Notes under the pieces: model-generated
Database searches by the model: none
Told to the model about the DNA's origin: nothing
What the model saw: only the letters and a program-made list of their open reading frames with translations
Assembly (NCBI GenBank): GCA_024645175.1
Contig: JAHEGB010000005.1
Location: 1-37,602 of the forward strand
DNA: 37,602 bases
Reading direction: 5' to 3'
From: Microbacteriaceae bacterium
Lineage (GTDB): Bacteria; Actinomycetota; Actinomycetes; Actinomycetales; Microbacteriaceae
Shown: piece after piece, positions 25,709 to 34,227 of the stretch
Numbering within the stretch: the stretch's first letter is position 1
Layout: every line of letters starts with the position of its first letter
Made by a program: the position numbers and the translations under genes

Positions 25709-25887
25709 GCAAACACTTTGCCGCTTGCGCGAGCATCCGTGTTGACCTCACAGAAAACTGTGGAGAACCTGGTGCTTACTGGCCGATATGTTCGCTTCGC
25801 TCAACATCGTCGGCGCGCTCAACACGCAAGCAAGCTTGCAGTTTCGCTTACTCTCCGATGTGTTCCGGCTATGCCTCCAACATTGGA

Positions 25888-27324
25888 CTAGCCAATGTAT
25901 GACATGACGTGCTTGACGCGCGTGTAGTCCTCGAAGCCGTAGTTTGAGAGGTCTTTGCCATAGCCCGAGTGGCGGAATCCGCCGTGAGGCATTTCGGCAA
26001 CAAGCGGAATGTGAGTGTTGATCCAGACACAACCGAAGTTGAGCCCCTTCGAGAAGCGCATCGCGCGGCCGTGGTCTTTGGTCCAGACCGAAGAGGCAAG
26101 GCCATACTGAACGTCGTTTGCCCAACGCATTGCCTCGTCGTCGTTGCTGAACTTCTGCACGGTAACCACAGGGCCGAAGATCTCGCTCTGAATGTGCTCG
26201 TCGTTCTGCTTCAACCCCGAAAGCACGGTTGCCTCAAAGAAGTAGCCGCCGTTGTCTGAGATTGCAACACCGCCGGTCTCGATCGTTGCGTGGTCTGGCA
26301 GGCGGTCGATGAATCCCTGAACGCGCTCGAGCTGGTTCACGTTGTTGACCGGGCCAAACAGAATGTCGTCGCGAGACGGTTGACCGGTTGTCGCGTTTAC
26401 CTTGACGCTTGCGCTCAACTTGGCGACGAACTCCTCGTGAACAGACTCGTGAACGAGCATGCGGGTGGCAGCAGTGCAGTCTTGGCCGGCGTTGAAGAAG
26501 CCGGCGACGGTTAGCTGGGCGACAGCAGCGTCAAGGTCTGCATCGGCAAAAATAATTACAGGAGCCTTGCCACCGAGTTCGAGGTGAACGCGCTTTAGGT
26601 CTAGAGCCGCAGACTTGGCAACTTCCATTCCGGCACGAACAGAACCAGTGATGGCAACCATCTGCGGAATCTTGTGCTCAACTAGCGCGCGACCAGTGTC
26701 GCGGTCACCGGTTACAACGTTGAATACACCCTTTGGTAAGAACTCAGAAGCAATTTCTGCAAGCAAAAGAGTTGATGCAGGAGTTGTGTCTGAAGGCTTG
26801 ATCACGATGGTGTTTCCGGCAGCAAGTGCTGGCGCAAACTTCCAGGTCGCCATGTTCAGCGGGTAGTTCCAAGGAGTAACCTGACCGATTACACCGATTG
26901 GTTCTCGTCGAATAGAAGATGTGTGGTCTTTTGCATACTCTGCAGTTGCGATTCCCTGAAGGTTTCGAGCTGCACCTGCGAAGAAGCGAATCTGGTCGAC
27001 AGAAACCAAGACCTCGTTCTCGATTAGAGACGGGCGTGGCTTTCCGGTGTTTTGCGATTCGACGTCTGCCATCTCTTCGGCACGAGCCTCGAGAGCGTCT
27101 GCGATTCTAAACAGGGCCAACTGGCGCTCTGCAGGAGTGGTCTGTGACCAAGTCTCGAATGCCTTGTCAGCAACCTTGTATGCGTGATCAATGTCGGCCG
27201 CGTCGCTCAGCTGGGCGGTGGCATAAGGCTTGCCCGTGGCTGGGTCAAAAATCTCGCTGGTCTGACCAGACTTTGCATCTACATATTCGCCATTGACGAA
27301 GTTCTTCAGCTGCTTGAGCGACAT
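25888..27324 (-). CDS. patD: gamma-aminobutyraldehyde dehydrogenase (PatD/Prr-like)
   Basis: A 478-residue NAD-dependent aldehyde dehydrogenase. Active residues: Cys283 in [13 protein letters not shown], general base Glu249 in HLELGGK, and Asn153 in PWNYP. The GQDCTA signature is that of gamma-aminobutyraldehyde dehydrogenases such as E. coli PatD, distinguishing it from betaine aldehyde and succinate semialdehyde enzymes. It would oxidise 4-aminobutyraldehyde to GABA. A good Shine-Dalgarno AAAGGAG precedes the ATG. It is divergent from an Lrp/AsnC regulator across 210 bases containing repeats, so that regulator is a likely controller. Confidence 0.88.
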   Translation of the reverse strand: MSLKQLKNFVNGEYVDAKSGQTSEIFDPATGKPYATAQLSDAADIDHAYKVADKAFETWSQTTPAERQLALFRIADALEARAEEMADVESQNTGKPRPSLIENEVLVSVDQIRFFAGAARNLQGIATAEYAKDHTSSIRREPIGVIGQVTPWNYPLNMATWKFAPALAAGNTIVIKPSDTTPASTLLLAEIASEFLPKGVFNVVTGDRDTGRALVEHKIPQMVAITGSVRAGMEVAKSAALDLKRVHLELGGKAPVIIFADADLDAAVAQLTVAGFFNAGQDCTAATRMLVHESVHEEFVAKLSASVKVNATTGQPSRDDILFGPVNNVNQLERVQGFIDRLPDHATIETGGVAISDNGGYFFEATVLSGLKQNDEHIQSEIFGPVVTVQKFSNDDEAMRWANDVQYGLASSVWTKDHGRAMRFSKGLNFGCVWINTHIPLVAEMPHGGFRHSGYGKDLSNYGFEDYTRVKHVMSYIG

Positions 27325-27424
27325 CGCTCACTCTCCTTTGAGTCTGCATCCCTATCCGGCTGGGTAGTCGGTCGTTGGGATGCGAAAGATTCCGATATCA
27401 AAACCTTATTACTTAGCCGCCAGA

Positions 27425-27508
27425 TTTGCGAAAACGAAGGCAATTAGCCCTTTAGGTGACCATTTCGTTATCTAAATCGTCAAAACGCTACGGATTCGTT
27501 TGCGAAAA
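27425..27508. repeat. pair of 10-base direct repeats in the divergent regulatory region
   Basis: TTTGCGAAAA occurs at 27425-27434 and again at 27499-27508. The spacing is 74 bases, close to seven helical turns, so the copies face the same side of the DNA. They lie between the aldehyde dehydrogenase and the Lrp-family gene, where an octameric Lrp-type protein could bind both and wrap the DNA. Confidence 0.5.
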
Positions 27509-27511
27509 GGC

Positions 27512-27528
27512 ATTTTGAGTGCCAAAAT
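27512..27528. promoter_or_regulatory. palindrome at the start of the Lrp-family gene
   Basis: ATTTTG-AGTGC-CAAAAT is a perfect inverted repeat with six-base arms. Its right arm CAAAAT ends six bases before the ATG, the position of a leaderless -10 box. Binding here would block the gene's own transcription, so autoregulation is likely. The AT-rich palindrome resembles Lrp/AsnC sites in general character only. Confidence 0.55.
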
Positions 27529-27534
27529 CGGAAC

Positions 27535-28005
27535 ATGAACCGCGTCGCAGCCAAGAGCGCAGCAATCGATGACACAGCCAAGAGCATCATCGAGCAGCTG
27601 CAGTTTGATGGCCGCCGTTCATACGCAGAAATCGGCAAAGTCGTTGGTTTGAGTGAGGCCGCTGTTCGTCAGCGAGTTCAGAAACTAACCGAGACCGGTG
27701 TTCTGCAGATCGTTGCAGTGACCGACCCAATGCAGCTTGGCTTCTTTCGCCAGGCCATGATCGGAATTCGCTGCACCGGCGACACTCGTGAAATCGCACA
27801 GAAGATTGCTGCGCTATCCGAGACAGATTATGTGGTTCACACCGCAGGAAGTTTTGACATTTTGGTTGAGGTGATCTGTGAAGACGATGACGAATTCATC
27901 GAACTCCTCAATTCAAAGATCCGGTCGCTGCCCGGAGTTACTTCAACCGAGACATTTGTCTATTTGAAGTTGCACAAGCAGTTCTACAACTGGGGAACGC
28001 GATGA
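27535..28005 (+). CDS. Lrp/AsnC family transcriptional regulator
   Basis: A 156-residue regulator. The N-terminal helix-turn-helix is in IIEQLQFDGRRSYAEIGKVV followed by GLSEAAVRQRVQKL; the C-terminal RAM ligand domain (about 75-150) includes GSFDILVEVICEDDDEF. The family senses amino acids and often controls neighbouring catabolic genes. In mycobacteria an Lrp-type AldR controls ald. Here it lies between the aldehyde dehydrogenase (divergent) and the putrescine-type aminotransferase (same strand, 45 bases downstream), so control of polyamine degradation is the natural guess. The ligand is unknown. Confidence 0.9.
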   Translation: MNRVAAKSAAIDDTAKSIIEQLQFDGRRSYAEIGKVVGLSEAAVRQRVQKLTETGVLQIVAVTDPMQLGFFRQAMIGIRCTGDTREIAQKIAALSETDYVVHTAGSFDILVEVICEDDDEFIELLNSKIRSLPGVTSTETFVYLKLHKQFYNWGTR

Positions 28006-28050
28006 TGCGTCTCCACAAACAACACCAAACAATGTAAAGAGTGATATTTC

Positions 28051-29556
28051 ATGGCAACCAAGGAGAGCCTGGTGAGCAAACTTGCTCGCGGAGTAAAAAC
28101 CGCGCTCAAGCCGTCGAATGGGACGACCAATGCTAAAGCCGACCGCGCCACCCCGCTTCTAGACGCCCGCAAGGCCGGAACAGAAGCAACCCCAAAGATG
28201 CTGCAGCAGGCAGCGAAGGACAACATGTTCCTTCACTTCACCCGCCACAGCCCTTACTACACCGCCAAGGGTGAGATTCCGATCATCACCAAGGCACAGG
28301 GTCACCACTTCTGGGACCAAAACGGCAAGAAGTACTTCGATGGCATCTCGAGCTTGTTCTCGGTAAACATCGGACACGGACGCACTCGTCTAGCCGAGGC
28401 GGCAGCCAAGCAGATGAAAGAGCTTGACTACTTTCCGCTATGGTCACACGCACACAAGCCAGGCATCGAGCTCTCTGAGCGCTTGCTTTCTTATGCGCCG
28501 AAGAACCTAAGTCGCGTTTTCTTCACCACCGGTGGTGGCGAGGCAAACGAAACCGCATGGAAGCTGGCCAAGCAGTACTTCAAGATGATCGGCAAGCCAA
28601 CCAAGCACAAGGTGCTAACCCGCGCGGTCGCCTACCACGGCACCTCGCACGGAGCCCTTTCGCTTACTGGTATTCCGTCAATGAAGAAGATGTTCGAGCC
28701 GCTAGTGCCAAGCACCTTCCGCGTGCCAAACACCAACTGGTACCGCGCTCAAGACGACTTTGCAACCGAAGAAGAGTTCGCTCTTTGGGCTGCAAACCGT
28801 GTTGAAGAAATGATTCTGTTCGAAGACCCAGACACCGTTGCAGCGTTCATTTTTGAACCTGTGCAGAACTCTGGCGGATGCTTCACTGCTCCGAAGATTT
28901 ACTTCGATCGAGTTCGCGAAATTTGCGACAAGTACGACGTGCTGATTGTTGCCGACGAAACTATCGACGGCTTTGGTCGCACCGGAACCATGTTTGCTTG
29001 CGAGCAGTATGGTTTCGAGCCAGACATGTTGGTGCTAGCCAAGGGCATGACCTCGGCATACGCGCCAATCGGTGCATTGCTTGTTGCAGAGAAGTTGTTT
29101 GAGCCATTCAAGAGTGGCACCAACATCTTCCCTCACGGATACACCTACGGCGGTCACCCAGTTTCTTGTGCTGTTGCTCTCGAGAACCTCGACATCTTTG
29201 ATGAAGAAGATCTTGTTGGCAACGTTGCTAGAAACCAGGATGAGTTCAAAGCGACACTTGACAAGTTGCGCGACCTGCCAATCGTCGGTGACGTTCGTGG
29301 TGCTGGTTACTTCTGGGCGATTGAGCTTGTGAAAGACAAGAACACCAAAGAAACCTTCAACGACAAAGAGAGTGAGAAGCTGCTTCGCGGAATCTTGTCT
29401 CACCGCATGTTCGAAGAAGGCTTGTATTGCCGCTCGGATGACCGTGGAGACCCGGTTGTTCAGTTGGCACCACCGCTAACCATTGGCCGCGACGAGTTCA
29501 ACGAGATCGAGCAGATTCTGCGCGGTTGTCTCGACGAGGCATACAAGGCGATGTAA
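28051..29556 (+). CDS. class III aminotransferase, putrescine-pyruvate type (SpuC-like)
   Basis: A 501-residue PLP enzyme of the omega-aminotransferase family. The cofactor lysine is Lys331 in VLAKGMTSAYAPIGA. HFTRHSPYY, FTTGGGEANETAWKLA and HGYTYGGHPVSCAVA are typical of putrescine/beta-alanine/taurine-pyruvate transaminases. The usual VADEV(I)CGFGRTG reads VADETIDGFGRTG here. Codon 8, a GTG at 28072, is preceded by AAGGAG at ideal spacing and may be the true start (494 residues). The first 45 residues are a poorly conserved basic stretch. The Lrp-family gene lies just upstream and a structured terminator follows. Pyruvate as amino acceptor is inferred from the family. Confidence 0.82.
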   Translation: MATKESLVSKLARGVKTALKPSNGTTNAKADRATPLLDARKAGTEATPKMLQQAAKDNMFLHFTRHSPYYTAKGEIPIITKAQGHHFWDQNGKKYFDGISSLFSVNIGHGRTRLAEAAAKQMKELDYFPLWSHAHKPGIELSERLLSYAPKNLSRVFFTTGGGEANETAWKLAKQYFKMIGKPTKHKVLTRAVAYHGTSHGALSLTGIPSMKKMFEPLVPSTFRVPNTNWYRAQDDFATEEEFALWAANRVEEMILFEDPDTVAAFIFEPVQNSGGCFTAPKIYFDRVREICDKYDVLIVADETIDGFGRTGTMFACEQYGFEPDMLVLAKGMTSAYAPIGALLVAEKLFEPFKSGTNIFPHGYTYGGHPVSCAVALENLDIFDEEDLVGNVARNQDEFKATLDKLRDLPIVGDVRGAGYFWAIELVKDKNTKETFNDKESEKLLRGILSHRMFEEGLYCRSDDRGDPVVQLAPPLTIGRDEFNEIEQILRGCLDEAYKAM

Positions 29557-29584
29557 TCGGTTGTAATTCACAACCTTTGACTTT

Positions 29585-29638
29585 GGCCGGGTTCTCAACA
29601 GATTCCATGTGAATCTCTGAGGCCCGGCCTTTGTCTTA
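29585..29638 (+). terminator. composite terminator hairpin after the aminotransferase
   Basis: Nested helices: 29585-29591 with 29623-29629 (7 bp), 29594-29597 with 29618-29621 (4 bp), and 29601-29605 with 29611-29615 (5 bp) around CATGT. The U-rich TTTGTCTT follows. A separate 6-bp stem-loop sits at 29559-29575. It should end the aminotransferase mRNA before ogt. Confidence 0.65.
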
Positions 29639-29642
29639 TTCT
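29637..29642 (+). promoter_or_regulatory. -10 hexamer for leaderless ogt
   Basis: TATTCT ends seven bases before the ogt ATG. A GGAG lies only three bases from the ATG, too close for a normal Shine-Dalgarno. The hexamer begins right after the preceding terminator. Confidence 0.4.
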
Positions 29643-29649
29643 GGAGAAC

Positions 29650-30126
29650 ATGAAACTGGCAGACGCGAGCATTAGCTTCGATTCACCGATTGGTGCAATC
29701 ACGGTCGAGGCAACCAACGAAAAAATCACTGGCCTGGTCATTGGCCAGAGCTACCCCGACTTTGGTTCGAGCAAGGTGTTGCGCGAAGCCAAGAAGCAGT
29801 TGCTTGCATACTTCGCCGGCAAACTGACAAAGTTCGACCTGCCGGTTGACCTGCACGGCACCGAATTTCAGAAGGCGGTCTTCAAGCAAATTGCCAAGAT
29901 TGGTTATGGCAAGACCGTCACATACGCAGACATCGCCAGCAAGATCGGCAAACCGCTTGCTGCCCGAGCTGTCGGCGGTGCCGTTGGTTCAAACCCGGTT
30001 CCGATCATCGTTGCCTGCCACCGGGTGCTCGGTGCTGCCGGCAAAATCACCGGCTACTCGGGTGGCGATGGCCTGCCGACCAAGCGCTTGCTGCTGAAGC
30101 TCGAAGGCATTTCGAGCAAAGAATGA
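29650..30126 (+). CDS. ogt: methylated-DNA-protein cysteine methyltransferase
   Basis: A 158-residue suicide repair protein that takes the methyl group from O6-methylguanine onto its own cysteine. The acceptor is Cys123 in IIVACHRVLG; the residue before it is Ala rather than the usual Pro of PCHRV. RAVGGAVGSNP (106-116) and EFQKAVFKQI upstream are standard, with Phe replacing the usual Trp of the latter. It overlaps the next gene, a 3-methyladenine glycosylase, by four bases, so two alkylation repair enzymes are made together. There is no Ada regulatory domain. Confidence 0.93.
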   Translation: MKLADASISFDSPIGAITVEATNEKITGLVIGQSYPDFGSSKVLREAKKQLLAYFAGKLTKFDLPVDLHGTEFQKAVFKQIAKIGYGKTVTYADIASKIGKPLAARAVGGAVGSNPVPIIVACHRVLGAAGKITGYSGGDGLPTKRLLLKLEGISSKE

Positions 30127-30710
30127 GCGTTGCCAAGAAGTTTGACGATGGTCTAACCCGGTGCTCTTGGCTCAATGGCGACGAGCTATACCGTGAATAT
30201 CACGACACCGAATGGGGCGTTCAGGTAGTTGGCGACCAGCAGATGTTCGAGCGAATTGCCCTCGAGGGTTTTCAAGCGGGTTTGTCGTGGATCACGATTC
30301 TCAAGCGCCGCGAAGGCTTTCGCAAGGCATTCAAGAACTTCGATCTGCGCAAGGTGTCACGCATGACCGAGAGCGACATCGAACGCCTGATGCAAGACGA
30401 AGGCATTATTCGAAACCGAGCCAAAATCGAGGCGACAATTCGAAATGCCAATCTGATTCTTGAACTTCAAAAAGCTGGCCAGAGCATCAGCGACATTGTC
30501 TGGTCGTTCGCTCCCCCGGCCAGCAAACGCAAGCGCGCGGCTAGCGACTTTGCTTGGCTGGCAACCACGCCAGAATCTGAAGCGCTAAGCAAGCACCTGC
30601 GCAAACTCGGGTTCGGTTTTGTAGGAGCTACGACAATGCACGCGCTCATGCAAGCAACCGGCATGCTGAACGATCACGCGCCCGGCTGCTTCAGACGCAA
30701 TCAGCTCTAG
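30123..30710 (+). CDS. tag: DNA-3-methyladenine glycosylase I
   Basis: A 195-residue base-excision glycosylase for 3-methyladenine. The zinc-snap ligands can be placed as Cys14, His27 (EYHDTEWG), His185 and Cys189 (NDHAPGCF). The core GFQAGLSWITILKRREGFRKAF is characteristic of Tag. The start ATGA overlaps the ogt stop. The convergent yaaA gene ends 32 bases away, with only a weak stem-loop (30715-30737) between them. Confidence 0.95.
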   Translation: MSVAKKFDDGLTRCSWLNGDELYREYHDTEWGVQVVGDQQMFERIALEGFQAGLSWITILKRREGFRKAFKNFDLRKVSRMTESDIERLMQDEGIIRNRAKIEATIRNANLILELQKAGQSISDIVWSFAPPASKRKRAASDFAWLATTPESEALSKHLRKLGFGFVGATTMHALMQATGMLNDHAPGCFRRNQL

Positions 30711-30742
30711 CCGAACAGCTTTCGCTAGCTGAGCTGTCGACT

Positions 30743-31462
30743 CTAGTTAGCTGGGGCGATGTAACTGACCACAAGGGTCAGTTCGCGACCAGATTGCTCA
30801 AGACCGAAACCGGCCTTCTTCGCGATTCGCCGAAGGTCTGCGATTGTGCTTGGCAATTGTTTGGCATTGAGCACCGCGTGAATTAGCTCGCCCTTCGACT
30901 TTTTGTTGAAGTGATTCATCGAGCTGCGCTCACCCTCTGGCGATTCGAGCACAACATCGAGCCAGTAACTCTCGATGTCGTCAGCAATCGGCGCGAGAGC
31001 AACGTATTGCTTTGATCGCATGTCAATGATTGGGCCGGTCAACCTGCGAAAGACTGCCTGGTGCGGCTCTGCCCAAATGGCCTTTAGCTTTGGACTCGCC
31101 GAAAGTTTGTAATTCGGAATCAATCCGGTAGCCGGAATCAACCCGAAGAGCGCAGACTGAATCAAAACGCACTCTTTGGCGCGCTGCAGAGCATCCGTGG
31201 TCAAGTGTGCGAACTCGGTCGGTGTGCCTTTGAGACCTCGACCGTGTATCGCACCATAGAGCGTGCCGGTGTAGCGATCGATTGCCATCATGGTTGGTGC
31301 ATCGAGAACACTGTGATCATCGAGAAGTTCGGCCGCCTGAGCCCGGGCTGGTTCAAGCGAACCAAACGCTAGCGAAACCTGCTTGGCCGAGAGAGAGCTC
31401 TCGCGAGCCCCCTGATATGGGCCTTTAGCTTTGGTTTCTGAAGGAGGCAAAAGAAAGAGCAC
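30743..31462 (-). CDS. yaaA: peroxide stress protein YaaA family
   Basis: A 239-residue protein of the YaaA/DUF328 family, recognised from the N-terminal LLPPSETK, the middle YTGTLYGAIHGRGL and the C-terminal HFNKKSKGELIHAVL. E. coli YaaA limits free iron during peroxide stress, and the family has a DNA-binding fold. The start is GTG at 31460-31462. TAAACT lies six bases upstream and no Shine-Dalgarno is present, so the mRNA is probably leaderless. It diverges from the cobalamin adenosyltransferase gene. Confidence 0.9.
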   Translation of the reverse strand: MLFLLPPSETKAKGPYQGARESSLSAKQVSLAFGSLEPARAQAAELLDDHSVLDAPTMMAIDRYTGTLYGAIHGRGLKGTPTEFAHLTTDALQRAKECVLIQSALFGLIPATGLIPNYKLSASPKLKAIWAEPHQAVFRRLTGPIIDMRSKQYVALAPIADDIESYWLDVVLESPEGERSSMNHFNKKSKGELIHAVLNAKQLPSTIADLRRIAKKAGFGLEQSGRELTLVVSYIAPAN

Positions 31463-31468
31463 ACAGTT

Positions 31469-31474
31469 AGTTTA
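31469..31474 (-). promoter_or_regulatory. -10 hexamer for leaderless yaaA
   Basis: TAAACT on the minus strand is six bases (AACTGT) before the GTG start. It shares the 62-base divergent region with the pduO-type gene. Confidence 0.5.
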
Positions 31475-31494
31475 GATTCAGCGATGGGCAGGGG

Positions 31495-31509
31495 CCGAGC
31501 AATGCTCGG
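31495..31509. promoter_or_regulatory. inverted repeat upstream of the cobalamin adenosyltransferase gene
   Basis: CCGAGC-AAT-GCTCGG is a perfect 15-base inverted repeat. It ends three bases before the TACACT hexamer, i.e. it covers the -35/spacer region. It looks like an operator for an unidentified repressor, not a transcript hairpin, because the transcript should begin downstream of it. Confidence 0.4.
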
Positions 31510-31512
31510 GCA

Positions 31513-31518
31513 TACACT
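31513..31518 (+). promoter_or_regulatory. -10 hexamer for the leaderless adenosyltransferase gene
   Basis: TACACT is followed by TGACGA and the ATG at 31525 (six-base gap). No Shine-Dalgarno is present. Confidence 0.45.
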
Positions 31519-31524
31519 TGACGA

Positions 31525-32169
31525 ATGGTCAAACTTACGAAGATTTACACCCGCACCGGCGACGAAGGCATGACCGGGTTGAGCGACTTTTCAAGAACCC
31601 GCAAGACCGACCCGCGCATCGAGGCATATGCCGATGTTGATGAGGCCAACTCGGCTATTGGTGTTGCCGTTTCGCTTGCTCGCAACGAATTTGATCACGA
31701 CACCCTTCAGCTCTTGTCACAAATTCAGAACGACCTCTTTGACCTGGGTGCAGACCTCTCGAACCCGCTGAACGAGCACTATGAATACGAGCCGCTGCGA
31801 GTCGATGCAGTATGGGTAGACGCCCTAGAAGAAGCAATCGACCACTACAACGCTGGCCTCGAGAAGCTCGATTCATTTATCTTGCCTGGCGGCTCTGGCT
31901 TGGCAGCCGGCTTGCACCTGGCCCGCACAGTTGTGCGTCGCGCCGAGCGAGCCACCTGGCACGCAATCGAAACCTACGGCACCGAGCCAGCAAAGAAGGG
32001 CCACAACGACGGTGGAATCAACCTGGTTGCTGCGAAGTATCTAAACCGACTGAGCGATTTGCTCTTTGTCTTGGCTCGCTATGCAAACATCAAGCACGGC
32101 GGAGACGTGAAGTGGGTTCCGGCAGCTAACCGCCGTGAGCGCCCAGAGCACCCAACTCGCACCGAGTAA
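31525..32169 (+). CDS. cob(I)alamin adenosyltransferase, PduO type
   Basis: The 214-residue enzyme transfers the adenosyl group of ATP to cob(I)alamin, making coenzyme B12. The N-terminal KIYTRTGDEGMTGL is the ATP-binding motif, ADVDEANSAIGVA follows, and the C-terminal helix RTVVRRAERATW carries the conserved arginines. No cobalamin synthesis or B12-dependent enzyme lies in the window, so it probably serves a salvaged cofactor used elsewhere, such as ribonucleotide reductase or methylmalonyl-CoA mutase. The next small gene starts two bases after the stop. Confidence 0.93.
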   Translation: MVKLTKIYTRTGDEGMTGLSDFSRTRKTDPRIEAYADVDEANSAIGVAVSLARNEFDHDTLQLLSQIQNDLFDLGADLSNPLNEHYEYEPLRVDAVWVDALEEAIDHYNAGLEKLDSFILPGGSGLAAGLHLARTVVRRAERATWHAIETYGTEPAKKGHNDGGINLVAAKYLNRLSDLLFVLARYANIKHGGDVKWVPAANRRERPEHPTRTE

Positions 32170-32171
32170 CA

Positions 32172-32369
32172 ATGGGTTTGCTCTCGTGGCTTCGAAGCAC
32201 GTTGCCGAAACGTTCTGGCGGTGTTGGTGGTGCTCTAGGCGTGTTCAACGAACTCTATAACCCGAGTGCGCACTCGGCTCAGAAGATCGTCGAAGAGCAG
32301 CGCGAGGCAATAAAACCCAAACCCGCTCCTGAAGACAAGCCGAACAAAAAGAAAAACCCCACCAACTAA
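32172..32369 (+). CDS. small DUF6191-like protein
   Basis: A 65-residue protein with a short hydrophobic/basic start (MGLLSWLRSTLPKR), a glycine-rich turn, and the motif GVFNELYNPSAHSAQKIVEEQRE. I associate this motif with small actinobacterial DUF6191 proteins, from memory. The tail is Lys/Pro-rich (NKKKNPTN). It begins two bases after the adenosyltransferase stop, so it is co-translated. Its stop codon lies in the loop of the following terminator. Function unknown. Confidence 0.65.
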   Translation: MGLLSWLRSTLPKRSGGVGGALGVFNELYNPSAHSAQKIVEEQREAIKPKPAPEDKPNKKKNPTN

Positions 32370-32379
32370 GGTGGGGTTT
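32354..32379. terminator. terminator between the DUF6191-like gene and atpC
   Basis: A perfect 10-bp stem (32354-32363 with 32370-32379) closes the loop AACTAA. On the minus strand it is followed by TTTTTCTTTTTG-type sequence, a strong U-tract, so it chiefly ends the ATP synthase mRNA. On the plus strand the U-tract is short. The stop codon of the plus-strand gene (32367-32369) sits in the loop. Confidence 0.85.
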
Positions 32380-32407
32380 CGCTAGTTTCTAAATAGCCAT
32401 GCGAGCT

Positions 32408-32673
32408 TTAGATAAGCACTGCGTGACGAGCGAAGATAGTAACCGCATCGCGCTCAACCGAAAGAAAACCGTCTTCAGCCGAAGCCTTCAACTGCTCACC
32501 GGTTGGCAAGGTAATGCGAACTTCGCCGGCGCTCAGAATCGCGAGCATAGGCTCGTGACCCGGTAGCAAACCGATCTCACCTTCGACGGTCTTAGCAATA
32601 ACCATCTTGGCTGAACCAGTCCAGACAGCCTGGTCGGCTGCTACTAGTTCTACGTGCAGGGCTTTTTCAGACA

Positions 32674-32674
<1 letters not shown>
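32408..32674 (-). CDS. atpC: ATP synthase F1 subunit epsilon, single-domain form
   Basis: An 88-residue epsilon subunit of the F1 central stalk. The N-terminal beta-sandwich is complete, with EGEIGLLPGHEPMLAIL and DGFLSVERDAVTIFA. The C-terminal two-helix domain, which can inhibit ATP hydrolysis in E. coli and Bacillus enzymes (about 130-140 residues), is missing. The ORF ends cleanly before a terminator, so this is a family variant, not an assembly cut. The ATG overlaps the atpD stop in TAATG. Confidence 0.93.

Positions 32675-34227
<1,553 letters not shown>

Noticed and set aside
25759-25767. DnaA-box-like TTCTCCACA in the gap upstream of the FtsK-like gene
   Set aside because: A single copy with one mismatch to TTATCCACA, no further boxes and no origin genes nearby. 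A 5-bp stem-loop overlaps it. Chance is the simplest explanation.
30715-30737. Stem-loop between the convergent tag and yaaA genes as a terminator
   Set aside because: Only six pairs around an 11-base loop, with no U-tract on either strand.
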